Below, piece after piece: positions 8,724 to 17,545 of a DNA stretch of 64,000 nt; within the stretch, counting starts at the first letter, position 1; every line of letters begins with the position of its first letter. The DNA is from Pseudomonas prosekii (lineage in GTDB: Bacteria > Pseudomonadota > Gammaproteobacteria > Pseudomonadales > Pseudomonadaceae). A program made the translations under genes and the position numbers. The notes below the pieces were generated by a model that saw only the letters and a program-made list of their open reading frames with translations, was not told the origin of the DNA and made no database searches. The DNA is taken from assembly GCF_900105155.1 (NCBI RefSeq), contig NZ_LT629762.1, positions 1,674,001-1,738,000 of the forward strand, read 5' to 3'.

Positions 8724-9692
8724 ATGGACACTTTGCAAAACATGCGCGCCTTCAGTTACGTGGCCGAGGCCGGCAGCTTCACCGCCGCCGCCGTGCAACT
8801 GGACACCACGACAGCCAACGTCTCGCGCGCGGTCTCTAATCTGGAGGCCCACCTGCAAACCCGCCTGCTCAACCGCACCACCCGCCGCATCGCGTTGACC
8901 GAGGCCGGCAAGCGCTATTTGCTGCGCTGCGAGCAGATCCTCGCCTACGTCGAAGAGGCTGAAGCCGAGGCCAGCGACGCCCACGCCCGCCCCGCCGGCC
9001 AACTGAAAGTGCACACCATGACCGGGATCGGCCAGCACTTCGTGATCGACGCGATTGCGCGCTATCGCAAGACGCACCCGGACGTGACCTTCGACCTGAC
9101 CATGGCCAACCGCGTGCCGGACTTGCTCGACGAGGGCTACGACGTGTCCATCGTGCTCGCCAGCGAACTGCCGGATTCGGGTTTCGTCTCGCAGCGCCTC
9201 GGCATCACCTACAGCATCGTTTGTGCCTCGCCGGCCTACGTCAAAGCCAATGGTTGCGCACAAAAACCCAGCGACCTGCTCAACCACGCGTGCCTGCGCC
9301 TGGTGAGCCCGGTGATTCCGCTGGAGAAATGGACCTTCGACGGCCCCGATGGCCAGGAAATGGTCACCATCAATAGCTCACCGTTCCTGGTCAATTCCGC
9401 CGACGCCATGAAAACCGCGATCACCAGCGGCATGGGCGTCGGCGTGCTGCCGGTGTACGCGGCCATCGAAGGCCTGCGCAACGGCACGCTGGTGCGGGTG
9501 ATGCAGAACTACCGTTCGCAGGAACTGAACCTGTACGCCATCTACCCCTCGCGCCAATACCTGGACGCGAAAATCAAAACCTGGGTCGAATACTTGCGCG
9601 GCTCATTGCCGGAAATTCTCGCAGCGCATCAGGCGGAATTGGCCGCGTATGAGTTGAGTGGAAGTATGGTGGGCGCCCGCGTAGCCACCTGA
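8724..9692 (+). CDS. LysR-family transcriptional regulator
   Basis: 322 residues. The N-terminal wHTH MDTLQNMRAFSYVAEAGSFTAAAVQLDTTTANVSRAVSNLEAHL is followed by the linker helix and a periplasmic-binding-like effector domain (about 90-295) with the usual GMGVGVLPVYAA segment. It resembles the CrgA/DmlR-like subgroup, judging from VKVHTMTGIGQHFVIDAI-type content. It is divergent from the outer-membrane channel gene and is the obvious candidate to control the four-gene FUSC efflux operon, probably in response to an aromatic acid. The REPIN between them does not remove the proximal promoter space. Confidence 0.88.
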   Translation: MDTLQNMRAFSYVAEAGSFTAAAVQLDTTTANVSRAVSNLEAHLQTRLLNRTTRRIALTEAGKRYLLRCEQILAYVEEAEAEASDAHARPAGQLKVHTMTGIGQHFVIDAIARYRKTHPDVTFDLTMANRVPDLLDEGYDVSIVLASELPDSGFVSQRLGITYSIVCASPAYVKANGCAQKPSDLLNHACLRLVSPVIPLEKWTFDGPDGQEMVTINSSPFLVNSADAMKTAITSGMGVGVLPVYAAIEGLRNGTLVRVMQNYRSQELNLYAIYPSRQYLDAKIKTWVEYLRGSLPEILAAHQAELAAYELSGSMVGARVAT

Positions 9693-9701
9693 TCCCCAAC
9701 G

Positions 9702-9797
9702 CCTGCAGGAGCAAAGCTTGCTCGCGAAAGCGCTTTGTCAGCCAACAATGATGTTGAATGTTCGGCCGACTTCGCGAGCAAGCTCAGCGCCTACAGG
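9702..9797. repeat. REPIN
   Basis: CTGCAGGAGCAAAGCTTGCTCGCGAA on the left (key core AGCTTGCTCGCGA) and the inverse TTCGCGAGCAAGCTC...CTACAGG on the right. The spacer again carries the CAACAATGATGTTGAATGTT motif shared with other GAGCGAGCTTGCTCGCGA-family REPINs in this window. It lies between the LysR stop and the ghrB start. Confidence 0.8.
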
Positions 9798-9873
9798 TTT
9801 ACCGGTGTTCACCGCACGGCGGAAGAATGTTAGCGTGCTTGGCATTATTCCCGACCCGCCGAGCCTTGCGAAC

Positions 9874-10848
9874 ATGAAAAAGACTGTCCTCGCCTTCAGC
9901 CGCGTCACCCCGGAAATGGTCGAACGCCTGCAACAGGATTTCGACGTTATCGTGCCGAATCCGAAAAACGGCGACATCAACGCCCAGTTCAACGAAGCCC
10001 TGCCCCACGCCCACGGATTGATTGGCGTGGGCCGCAAAATGGGGCGCGCGCAATTGGAGAACGCCGCCAAACTGGAAGTGGTTTCCAGCGTTTCGGTGGG
10101 CTACGACAACTATGACGTGGGCTACTTCAACGAACGCGGGATCATGCTCACCAACACCCCGGACGTGCTGACTGAAAGCACCGCCGACCTGGCGTTCTCG
10201 CTGATCATGAGCAGCGCCCGTCGCGTCGCCGAGCTGGATGCGTGGACCAAGGCTGGGCAATGGCAAGCGTCCGTCGGCCCGGCACTGTTCGGCTGCGATG
10301 TGCACGGCAAGACGTTGGGCATCGTCGGCATGGGCAATATCGGCGCAGCGGTTGCCCGGCGCGGTCGGCTCGGTTTCAACATGCCGATCATCTACAGCGG
10401 CAACAGCCGCAAGACCGATTTGGAGCACGAGCTCGGCGCGCAGTTTCGCAGCCTTGACGAGTTGCTCGCCGAAGCCGATTTCGTCTGCCTGGTGGTGCCG
10501 CTCAGCGACAAGACCAAGCACCTGATCAGCCATCGCGAATTGGCCTTGATGAAGTCCAGCGCCATTCTGGTGAATATCTCCCGTGGCCCGGTGGTGGACG
10601 AACCAGCGCTGATCGAGGCACTGCAAACCCAGCGAATTCGCGGCGCCGGACTCGACGTTTATGAGAAAGAACCGCTGGCGGAATCGCCATTGTTCCAGCT
10701 GAAAAATGCTGTAACCCTGCCGCACATCGGCTCGGCGACCGGTGAAACCCGTGACGCAATGGCCAATCGCGCGCTGGCCAACTTGCGCAGCGCATTGCTC
10801 GGCGAACGCCCGCAGGACTTGGTCAACCCGCAAGTCTGGAAGGGCTGA
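9874..10848 (+). CDS. ghrB: Glyoxylate/hydroxypyruvate (2-ketogluconate-type) reductase
   Basis: 324 residues from ATG 9874 (MKKTVLAFSRVTPEM). The frame is open further upstream, but that part is REPIN sequence. Features of D-2-hydroxyacid dehydrogenases: the NAD(P) motif GIVGMGNIGAAVARR (about residues 150-165), and an Arg after SADLAFSLI-type helix residues. The catalytic Arg lies in LVNISRGPVVDE, Glu in GLDVYEKEP, and His in NAVTLPHIGSAT. This matches GhrB/TkrA, NADPH-dependent reduction of glyoxylate, hydroxypyruvate and 2-ketogluconate in the cytoplasm. It stands alone, followed by a good terminator. Confidence 0.9.
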   Translation: MKKTVLAFSRVTPEMVERLQQDFDVIVPNPKNGDINAQFNEALPHAHGLIGVGRKMGRAQLENAAKLEVVSSVSVGYDNYDVGYFNERGIMLTNTPDVLTESTADLAFSLIMSSARRVAELDAWTKAGQWQASVGPALFGCDVHGKTLGIVGMGNIGAAVARRGRLGFNMPIIYSGNSRKTDLEHELGAQFRSLDELLAEADFVCLVVPLSDKTKHLISHRELALMKSSAILVNISRGPVVDEPALIEALQTQRIRGAGLDVYEKEPLAESPLFQLKNAVTLPHIGSATGETRDAMANRALANLRSALLGERPQDLVNPQVWKG

Positions 10849-10856
10849 ATATAGCC

Positions 10857-10888
10857 GGGCAAGTGTATTAAGCACTTGCCCGTTTATA
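10857..10888 (+). terminator. Rho-independent terminator after ghrB
   Basis: A perfect 9-bp stem (GGGCAAGTG / CACTTGCCC) with a 7-base loop begins 9 bp after the ghrB stop and is followed by GTTTATATAA. Confidence 0.8.
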
Positions 10889-11028
10889 TAAACTTCTGCT
10901 GCTTTCAACATTTAATCAGCGCCTGCTACACACTTTGAAATTCAGTCCAACACCGAAAAACCGAATCGCACTATAGACTCCGCCCCGTTACTCAACTTAT
11001 AGAGTTCTGGCTACGGAGAGCATATCCA

Positions 11029-11538
11029 TTGAACACCCTGACCACTGATCTGCTTGTCAGATACAGCAAAGTATTACTCATGGCATTTTTCAGTATTTTT
11101 GGACTATTGGTGATGTTCAGCAACTTCACCGACTATTCCACAAACTATGAATATGTCGGCCACGTCTTGAGCATGGACACCGCATTGGATCAGGAGAGCG
11201 TCAGCTATCGGGCGATTACCTCACCGATGCTGCACCACCGGATTTACTGGATCATCATTACCCTGGAAGTTCTTTACACCGCGTATTGCCTGATCGGCAC
11301 CTATTACCTGTTCAAAAATCTGAAGACATCTGCAGCCGAATTTCATGAAGCAAAAAAGTTGTGCATTATCGGGCTGTTGATCGCGATATTTGTCTATTAC
11401 CTGTGCCTGCAAGTCATCGGCGTCGAATGGTTCAACATGGACAAATCGACAACCTGGAATGCCAAGGACTGGGCGCGGCATATTGTCGATTTCATATTGC
11501 CGTTATTGATTTACCTGACACTTAGAATCGAGCGCTGA
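11029..11538 (+). CDS. DUF2165 family membrane protein
   Basis: 169 residues beginning at a TTG codon (NTLTTDLLVRYSKVLLMAFF), preceded by ACGGAGAG at a suitable distance; no ATG fits better. Four hydrophobic helices are visible: VLLMAFFSIFGLLVMFSNF, YWIIITLEVLYTAYCLIGTYYL, LCIIGLLIAIFVYYLCLQVI and HIVDFILPLLIYLTLRI. The layout, with a loop after TM1 containing FTDYSTNYEYVGHVLSMD, matches DUF2165 integral membrane proteins of unknown function. The gene is visibly more AT-rich than its neighbours. Confidence 0.85.
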   Translation: MNTLTTDLLVRYSKVLLMAFFSIFGLLVMFSNFTDYSTNYEYVGHVLSMDTALDQESVSYRAITSPMLHHRIYWIIITLEVLYTAYCLIGTYYLFKNLKTSAAEFHEAKKLCIIGLLIAIFVYYLCLQVIGVEWFNMDKSTTWNAKDWARHIVDFILPLLIYLTLRIER

Positions 11539-11567
11539 CTGTTGCAGCGCCCGATGTTTATATCAAC

Positions 11568-12488
11568 TCAAGCCAGCTTGCCGTTGCTGTTGCTGTTGCC
11601 GTCGTTAAGGATGAGCGGCGGTTTCGGTTTACGAAACACCAGCACGTTGCCGAGCATCACCAACACCAGCCCGAACAGCGCCGGCGCGGTCCATTGATAG
11701 CCTTCGGCATAGGCCGAGACATTTAGTGCGACCACTGGGAACAACACGGTGCAATACGCCGCGCGCTCCGGGCCCATGCGCCCGACCAGCGTCAGGTAGG
11801 CGGTGAAACCGATCACCGAGCCGGGGATCACCAGGTACAGCAACGAGCCGAGGTAGCGTGCATTCCATTCGATGTCGAACGGGATGCCTTTGACCAGGCA
11901 CCAGACGGTCAGCATCGCTGCGCCGTAAGCCATGCCCCAGGCGTTGGTGGTCAAGGGTTTGAGCCCGGCTTTCTGTTGCAGGCTCGAAAGCATATTGCCG
12001 GCCGAGAAACACAGAGTTCCGAGCAGCGCCAGCGCCAGACCCAGCAAGGTTTGCGGGCTGGCGGTGTGCCCGGCCAGCTCCGGCCAGAACAACAGCCCCA
12101 GCCCAAACAACCCCAGCGCACCGCCCATCAAAACGTTGCGGGCGATCCGCTGGCCGAAAAACACCCGCGCATTCAGCGCGTTCCATAGCGTTGCGGTGGA
12201 AAACACCACGGCGACCAGCCCGCTGGGGATCCACTGGCTCGCGGTGAGGAAACACATGAAATTGATGCAGAACAGGCACAAGCCCTGCGCCAGGCAAATC
12301 AAGTGCCCGCGCCGGTTCATCACTTGCAGGCGCCGGCTCAGCAGCAACATTACAAACAGCACCAGCGCCGCGAGGCCGAAGCGATAAACGATCGACACCG
12401 GAATCGCCACCACGCCCAGTTGCAGTTTCAAGGCAATCCACGTGGTGCCCCAGATCAGCACGGTGAGCAGGTAGAGGGAAAGGTTCAT
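11568..12488 (-). CDS. EamA/DMT-family transporter
   Basis: 306 residues, ten predicted TM helices in two EamA repeats: LYLLTVLIWGTTWIALKLQLG opens repeat 1, and LLGLALALLGTLCFSAGNML opens repeat 2. The N-terminal WGTTWIA motif is typical of the drug/metabolite transporter superfamily. The soluble tail KPPLILNDGNSNSNGKLA is low-complexity. Convergent with the DUF2165 gene and divergent from the AraC gene, which may regulate it. Substrate unknown. Confidence 0.87.
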   Translation of the reverse strand: MNLSLYLLTVLIWGTTWIALKLQLGVVAIPVSIVYRFGLAALVLFVMLLLSRRLQVMNRRGHLICLAQGLCLFCINFMCFLTASQWIPSGLVAVVFSTATLWNALNARVFFGQRIARNVLMGGALGLFGLGLLFWPELAGHTASPQTLLGLALALLGTLCFSAGNMLSSLQQKAGLKPLTTNAWGMAYGAAMLTVWCLVKGIPFDIEWNARYLGSLLYLVIPGSVIGFTAYLTLVGRMGPERAAYCTVLFPVVALNVSAYAEGYQWTAPALFGLVLVMLGNVLVFRKPKPPLILNDGNSNSNGKLA

Positions 12489-12795
12489 GACGATGGCTCC
12501 GGGGCAGCGTTATTGATGGGTGAGCGACAAACTTTTTTTGCAATGACGGCTTTGTGGCAGGTGTGTTTTGTTTGACTGCAGAGCATTTCTGGCATCAGGG
12601 ATATTGGTGGCGAGCAAGCTCGCTCGCCACAAAGCGCGTTTGCCACCGGTCCTGCACTCGCCAGTAATCTCGAATCAGGATTTCAGTGTGCTTCGCCCAA
12701 CCAACGCGCACTTGCATAAACTTGCGCTTTTGTCGGCGGACGGGCTGGCACGCGGATGTCTACGGAGTAGGATGCGAAACGTTGGAGAGACGATC
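12489..12795. other. Intergenic region between DMT transporter and AraC genes, with a lone REP unit
   Basis: 307 bp with no supportable gene. At about 12607-12634 a single palindromic REP unit is present (GGCGAGCAAGCTCGCTCGCC). The stretch before the AraC start contains CGTTGGAGAGACGATC with a usable ribosome-binding site (GGAGAG). Promoters for both divergent genes must lie here, but I see no convincing -35/-10 pair. Confidence 0.5.
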
Positions 12796-13671
12796 ATGCC
12801 CGCACTGGAAACCCTGCAAGTTTTTCAAGCCCTCAACCGCTCGCCGAATGCTCGTCTGGAGCATAGCGCCGAGCTCGGTGACGGCATGGCTGCAGCTTTG
12901 TGGAGCAATCATCACGACGCGCAGGATTACGAAGCGCCGAGCCACCACACCCTGTCCTGCTACATCGCCGGCGGCACCGGGACGTTTCGCCGCGACCAGC
13001 CCGGCACCAAGGGCGGCCCGGACAAGCTGTGCATTCTGCCGGCCGAGCACCAGTCGGGCTGGGTGATCAATGGTGATATCCGCCTCGCGCACCTGTATTT
13101 CAGCGCCGAACAATTTGCCCTCGGTTGCGTCACCTTGCTCGACCGCGAACCGCGCGAAGTGCAATTGCGCGAGTGCACTTTTCTCGACGATCCGCAGCAG
13201 GCGCGGCGCTTTCGGCAGATGCTGACGCTGAACTGGAACGAGCCCGGCGAACGGCTGCTGACCAGCAGCCTGGCGCATGAAATGCTCAGCCACGCGTTGC
13301 TCAGCCAGGTCGGCATGCGTCAGGGTTTGCGGCTCAAGGGCGGGCTTGCGGCGCATCAGCGGCGGCAATTGGTCGAGCTCATCGACAATCAATTGGCAGA
13401 GCCGATCAGCCTCGGGCAATTGGCGGCGTTGTGCGCGTTGTCGGAATACCACTTTGCGCGAATGTTCCGCGAAAGCTTTGGTTTGCCACCGCACCAGTAC
13501 GTGTTGGCGCGGCGCATGAGCCGGGCGCGGGAATTGTTGCGCTCGACCTCGCATCCGCTGGGCGAGATTGCCCTGGCGTGCGGGTTTGCCAGCGCGAGCC
13601 ATTTCACCAATCGGTTTCGCCAGATGTTGGGTGGGACGCCTGGGGAGTATCGGTTGGCGTTTTTGCGGTAG
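12796..13671 (+). CDS. AraC-family transcriptional regulator
   Basis: 291 residues from ATG 12796, chosen because GGAGAG lies 6 bases upstream and the family N-terminus starts here (MPALETLQVFQALNRSP). Residues about 1-165 form a cupin-like sensor part; residues about 190-290 are the double HTH (ISLGQLAALCALSEYHFARMFRESFGLPPHQYV, then PLGEIALACGFASASHFTNRFRQMLGGTPGEYR). It probably controls the divergent DMT exporter; this is inferred from position only. Confidence 0.87.
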   Translation: MPALETLQVFQALNRSPNARLEHSAELGDGMAAALWSNHHDAQDYEAPSHHTLSCYIAGGTGTFRRDQPGTKGGPDKLCILPAEHQSGWVINGDIRLAHLYFSAEQFALGCVTLLDREPREVQLRECTFLDDPQQARRFRQMLTLNWNEPGERLLTSSLAHEMLSHALLSQVGMRQGLRLKGGLAAHQRRQLVELIDNQLAEPISLGQLAALCALSEYHFARMFRESFGLPPHQYVLARRMSRARELLRSTSHPLGEIALACGFASASHFTNRFRQMLGGTPGEYRLAFLR

Positions 13672-13702
13672 ACATTGGGGGGTGGGGTGTCATTGAGATC
13701 TA

Positions 13703-13865
13703 CCCCTCTCCCTAACCCTCTCCCCAAAGGGGCGAGGGGACTGACCGAAGTGTTCTTGGAGCCACATCGACCTGAAAAATCGAGCCGAACTCAGGCTTTG
13801 AAAGCAATGAAGATCAGCTCCCTTCCCCCCTCTCCCCTCTGGGGAGAGGGCTGGGGTGAGGGGTG
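13703..13865. repeat. Inverted repeat element of the CCCTCTCCCC type
   Basis: The left unit (CCCCTCTCCCTAACCCTCTC ... AGGGGCGAGGGGAC) and right unit (CCCTTCCCCCCTCTCCCCTC ... GGGGAGAGGGCTGGGGTGAG) are GC-rich hairpin-forming units facing each other about 80 bp apart. They lie between the convergent AraC and TonB-receptor genes. This family is distinct from the other REPs here. It could serve as a transcript-end structure for both genes. Confidence 0.7.
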
Positions 13866-13880
13866 GCTTTTGATCCAGCC

Positions 13881-16310
13881 TCAAAACTCCAATGTGCTGG
13901 AGAGCGACACCTGCCGCGAATCACCCATCGACACAAAAAACCGGCTCGCTGCCGAGGTGTAATAAGTGCGATCAAACAGGTTTTTCACGTTGAGCTGAAA
14001 CTTGACCTTCTGCCCTTCAACCTTGGTGTCGTAAGTGGCAAACGCGTCCGCCACGGTATAACCCGGCAAGTCGAAATCGTTCACCGCGTTCCCCGCCCGC
14101 TCGCCGACATAACGCGCCCCCGCGCCGACGCGCAATTGGTCGCCACCGACGATGCTGCCGAAGTCGTAAACCGCCGACAGCGAACCGCTGTTCTTCGCGA
14201 CATTCTGCAGTTTCTTGCCTTTGTAATCCGGGTCTTCGATGACTTCGGCGTCGGTGTAGGCGTAGCTGCCGATCAGGCTCCAGCGGTCGCTGAGCTGGCC
14301 GCTGACATCGACTTCCAGACCTCGCGAACGCACTTCACCGGCCGCGCTGTAAATCGTCGTCGGGCCTTCGGAGTTGGCGATCAGTACGTTGCGTTTCTTG
14401 ATGTCGAACAGCGCGACGTTGCCGGTGATGCGCCCAGGCATTTCCAGCCGCGCGCCGATTTCCCACGACTTGGCTTCCTCCGGCGCGACGCTGCCATCGA
14501 GCACCACACTGCTGCCGCTCAGCGGCGCAATGGTCGAGTTGGGTTTGAACGATTCGGTGTAGCTGCCGTAGAACGACAACTCATCGGTGTAGCGATAAAC
14601 CAGCCCGGCACGCGGCACCCATTTCTGCCCGTTGCTGTCGGTGTTGGCCTTGAACGGCACGCCTTTGCCGGCGTACTGGTCGTACTCCTGGAAGCGCCCG
14701 CCGGCGACCAGAATCCACTGATCGGTGAGGTGAATCGAGTCCTGCACAAACACCGAATCGCTGCGCAGTTGATCGGTCTGCGCACTGTCCGCCGGGCTCA
14801 CAGTCGTACCCGCCACTTCGCGGCCATACACCGGATTGACGTAGCTGAAGGTGCTCAGGCTTTTCTGCCGGATCAGGTCTTCGCGGTAGATTTTGCGGTA
14901 CTCGTCATCGACGCCGAACACCAGGTCGTGCTGCAGGCCCAGCACATTGACTTTGCCTTCGAGGCTGGCGGTGGTGAAGCGGTCGGTGCTGATCGCGTTT
15001 TGCGTGCCGTCCATGCTCCGGGTCAACGTGCCTTTGTTGGTGTCGATGGCGGTGACACGCACTTGGCTGGCGTCATAGGTTTCGCGGTTCCAGCTGTAAC
15101 CGAAGTGCGCGCTCCAGTCGTCGTTGAACTGGTGATCGGCTTCGAAGTGATACAGGTCCGAACGCCCTTCCATGTTGTTGAACGGTTCGTCGAGGCGCTC
15201 TTTGCGCGAGATGTCCAACGGGTGATTGGTGCGCGGGTCGATGATCGTGCCACGGTCGAATGGCGTGAGGAATTCGCGGTGTTCGTAGGAGAACAACAGC
15301 TGGGTGTTTTCGCCGAACCAGGCCAGCGACGGCGCGACCAACGTCTCGCGGTGCGTACCGAAATTGCGCCAGTAATCTTCGTCTTCGTGGTCGAGGACCA
15401 TGCGGTAAGCCAACCCGGAATCGCCCAGCGCGCCGGTGCTGTCGAGGCCGCCGCCGCTGCCGTTCTTGCCGTCGCCGTAGGTCGAACCGCGCAACGTCAG
15501 CGCGTTGTATTGCGTCAGTTCGGGTTTCTTGCTGACCATGTTGACCACGCCGCCTGGGTCCTGAATGCCATAGAGCAGCGACGCCGGGCCTTTGAGCACT
15601 TCAACGCGGTCAACGGTGGCGTTCATCCCACGGCCCTGAATCACCGGCATGCCGTCGCGCATGATCGAGCCGTTGCGGTTGTCGCCGAAACCGCGAGTCA
15701 TCACCGAATCCTGGGTGCTGGCCAACGTGTTGCCCTGGGTGATGCCGCTGACATTGGCCAGCGCATCATCGAGATTGCGCGGCGCCTGATCGCGGATCAC
15801 CTGCGCCGGGATCACGTTGATCGTCTGCGGGGTTTCCTGCAGCAGCGCCGAGCTGCGCATCACCGAACTGGTGGGCGGCGGCTGATAGCTCATGGTCTGG
15901 TCGAGCACCGAAGTGATGGTGGTCGCGCCCAGATTCAGTGCGCCTTCGGTGGGCGCCGGTTCAAGCGCCAGGGTGTGCGCGTCGGTGCGGCGGAAGGTGA
16001 ATCCCGAACCGCTGAGCAATTGCTGCATGGCTTGTTCGGCGCTCATTTGCCCGCTGACCGCTGGCGCATTCAGGCCGTAGGGCGCTTCGTCGGTGTAGAC
16101 CACGCTGATGCCGGTGATGCGGCTGAAATCACTCAAGGCCTGCGGCAGCGGCTTGGCGGCCATGGCGAAATTGAACTGCGTACGCGGTTGCGTGCTGGCG
16201 GTTTCAGCAGCCAACGCGACGCTCAGCGGCAGCATCGCCAATGCCGAAAAACTCAGCGCCGAAGCGCCGAACCACTGTTTGACCGAACCCGACTTTGCCC
16301 TGGACTTCAT
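13881..16310 (-). CDS. TonB-dependent siderophore receptor with N-terminal signalling domain (FiuA/FoxA-like)
   Basis: 809 residues. The signal peptide ends near VALAAETAS. An STN signalling domain follows (about 45-120, FNFAMAAKPLPQALSDFSRIT ... AEQAMQQLLSGSGFTF). The plug begins near SSALLQETPQTINVIPAQVI and includes VEVLKGPASLLYG and PGGVVNMVSKKP, followed by a 22-strand barrel ending in F (SSTLEF). The STN domain means transcription is induced by the ligand through the FecR and ECF sigma genes just upstream. The ligand is probably a hydroxamate siderophore (ferrichrome/ferrioxamine type), judged only by family resemblance. Outer membrane. Confidence 0.9.
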   Translation of the reverse strand: MKSRAKSGSVKQWFGASALSFSALAMLPLSVALAAETASTQPRTQFNFAMAAKPLPQALSDFSRITGISVVYTDEAPYGLNAPAVSGQMSAEQAMQQLLSGSGFTFRRTDAHTLALEPAPTEGALNLGATTITSVLDQTMSYQPPPTSSVMRSSALLQETPQTINVIPAQVIRDQAPRNLDDALANVSGITQGNTLASTQDSVMTRGFGDNRNGSIMRDGMPVIQGRGMNATVDRVEVLKGPASLLYGIQDPGGVVNMVSKKPELTQYNALTLRGSTYGDGKNGSGGGLDSTGALGDSGLAYRMVLDHEDEDYWRNFGTHRETLVAPSLAWFGENTQLLFSYEHREFLTPFDRGTIIDPRTNHPLDISRKERLDEPFNNMEGRSDLYHFEADHQFNDDWSAHFGYSWNRETYDASQVRVTAIDTNKGTLTRSMDGTQNAISTDRFTTASLEGKVNVLGLQHDLVFGVDDEYRKIYREDLIRQKSLSTFSYVNPVYGREVAGTTVSPADSAQTDQLRSDSVFVQDSIHLTDQWILVAGGRFQEYDQYAGKGVPFKANTDSNGQKWVPRAGLVYRYTDELSFYGSYTESFKPNSTIAPLSGSSVVLDGSVAPEEAKSWEIGARLEMPGRITGNVALFDIKKRNVLIANSEGPTTIYSAAGEVRSRGLEVDVSGQLSDRWSLIGSYAYTDAEVIEDPDYKGKKLQNVAKNSGSLSAVYDFGSIVGGDQLRVGAGARYVGERAGNAVNDFDLPGYTVADAFATYDTKVEGQKVKFQLNVKNLFDRTYYTSAASRFFVSMGDSRQVSLSSTLEF

Positions 16311-16447
16311 TGCTCATGACCTGTGTAGAACCGCAACGGGATGCGAATGACTCGCAGTTTCAGTCACTACACGGATGGGGCTCGGGTTTACCTCATCAAT
16401 AATTTGAAATTATTTTTATTTCGAGTGAAGGGGTGTCTGGTCGGCCG

Positions 16448-16545
16448 CCATCGCGAGCAAGCTCGCTCCCACAGTGGATTGTTGGTGAACCACATTTTTG
16501 CGGCAAGCGCATATCTCCTGTGGGAGCGAGCTTGCTCGCGATGGC
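16448..16545. repeat. REPIN between FecR and receptor genes
   Basis: ATCGCGAGCAAGCTCGCTCC on the left and its inverse GGGAGCGAGCTTGCTCGCGA on the right, about 60 bp apart, in the 245-bp gap 16311-16555. The remaining AT-rich stretch next to the receptor start (around 16390-16430) is the likely site of the ECF-dependent receptor promoter. Confidence 0.8.
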
Positions 16546-16555
16546 GCCGGATGCC

Positions 16556-17545
16556 TCACCGCAAAATAATGATTTGCCCCAAAACTTCGCGCTGCTCAAA
16601 TCCCAAAACGCCCTGCAACGAACTCAACACCGCTTGCGGGTCCTTGCTCGGAAAACTCCCACTGACCCGCCGCGCCGCTAGCTCATCGTTGAGCAACAAA
16701 ATCCGCCCTGGGTAATACCGGCGCAAATCCTCGACCACCTCGGCCAGGCTCGCCTTGTAGTAATTCAGCCAACCCTGGCGCCACGCCAGTTGCGCGTCGC
16801 TGTCGACCGTCTGCAACTTTTCCGCCGCACCTTCGCCATAGGCGACCTGCTGACCCGCCGTCAAAATCTGCTGCTGCGCATTGCGCTCCGCCGTCACTCC
16901 GACCCGTCCGGACAACACCGTAACCCGCGCGCCATGCGCTTGCAGGCGCACTTCGAATTGCGTGCCGAGCACCCGCGCCTGGCCCTTTTCAGCATCCACT
17001 ACAAACGGTTCGCCGGTGTGCGTCACGTTGAAAAATCCGGCGCCGCGGCGCAGCTCGACGTGGCGTTCGCCGCGGCTGAAATCCACCGCAATCGCGCTGT
17101 CGGCATCGAGCGTGACCTGGGTTTGATCGGCCAGCGTGATCGTGCGAATTTGTCCCGGTGCCGAGACGTAATCGGCGCCCAGATCATCCGCCCAGCGCAG
17201 CGGTTGCCACCCCGCGCCAACGCCGATCATCAGCACCAGACACGCGGCCATCGCCAACGCCCCGGCCCAGCGCCGCACGCTGGAGCGCCGCGAATTGTTC
17301 ATCGCGTTGAGATAACCCTGCAGCGCCACGGTGTCTTCGTCGGCCAGCGTGCGCGCCGGCGCTTCGCTCAATTCCCAGATCACTTGCGCCTGCGCGTACG
17401 CTTCGGCGTGTGCCGGATCGGCCTGCAACCAATGGCTGAACGTCAGCTGATCGCCGCTGCTCGGCTGATCATGCAACAGACTCAACCAAGCAAAAGCCGC
17501 CTGTTCCTGAGCGGGCGTCGGGGTGACGCGTTGGGCGTGGTTCAC
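16556..17545 (-). CDS. FecR-family anti-sigma/sigma-regulator
   Basis: 329 residues. The N-terminal cytoplasmic part (DUF4880-like, AFAWLSLLHDQPSSGDQLTFSHWLQADPAHAEAY) is followed by a single TM helix (WAGALAMAACLVLMIGVGAGW, about residues 93-113). The periplasmic FecR domain follows (GQIRTITLADQTQVTLDADSAI ... VLGTQFEVRL ... LSGRVGV), then a C-terminal STN-like region contacting the receptor (YYKASLAEVVEDLRRYYPG). It carries the periplasmic signal from the receptor to its sigma factor. Its start overlaps the sigma-factor stop by 4 bp (ATGA). Confidence 0.92.
   Translation of the reverse strand: MNHAQRVTPTPAQEQAAFAWLSLLHDQPSSGDQLTFSHWLQADPAHAEAYAQAQVIWELSEAPARTLADEDTVALQGYLNAMNNSRRSSVRRWAGALAMAACLVLMIGVGAGWQPLRWADDLGADYVSAPGQIRTITLADQTQVTLDADSAIAVDFSRGERHVELRRGAGFFNVTHTGEPFVVDAEKGQARVLGTQFEVRLQAHGARVTVLSGRVGVTAERNAQQQILTAGQQVAYGEGAAEKLQTVDSDAQLAWRQGWLNYYKASLAEVVEDLRRYYPGRILLLNDELAARRVSGSFPSKDPQAVLSSLQGVLGFEQREVLGQIIILR

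Noticed and set aside
11532..11550. Hairpin GCGCTG/CAGCGC at the DUF2165 stop as a terminator
   Set aside because: The stem is only six base pairs, overlaps the stop codon and lacks a T-run, so it is too weak to list.
13863..16319. A long open frame (over 800 codons) antisense to the TonB receptor gene
   Set aside because: It mirrors the high-GC third-position bias of the receptor gene; its translation is Arg/Val/Ala/His-rich with no family features and no ribosome site.
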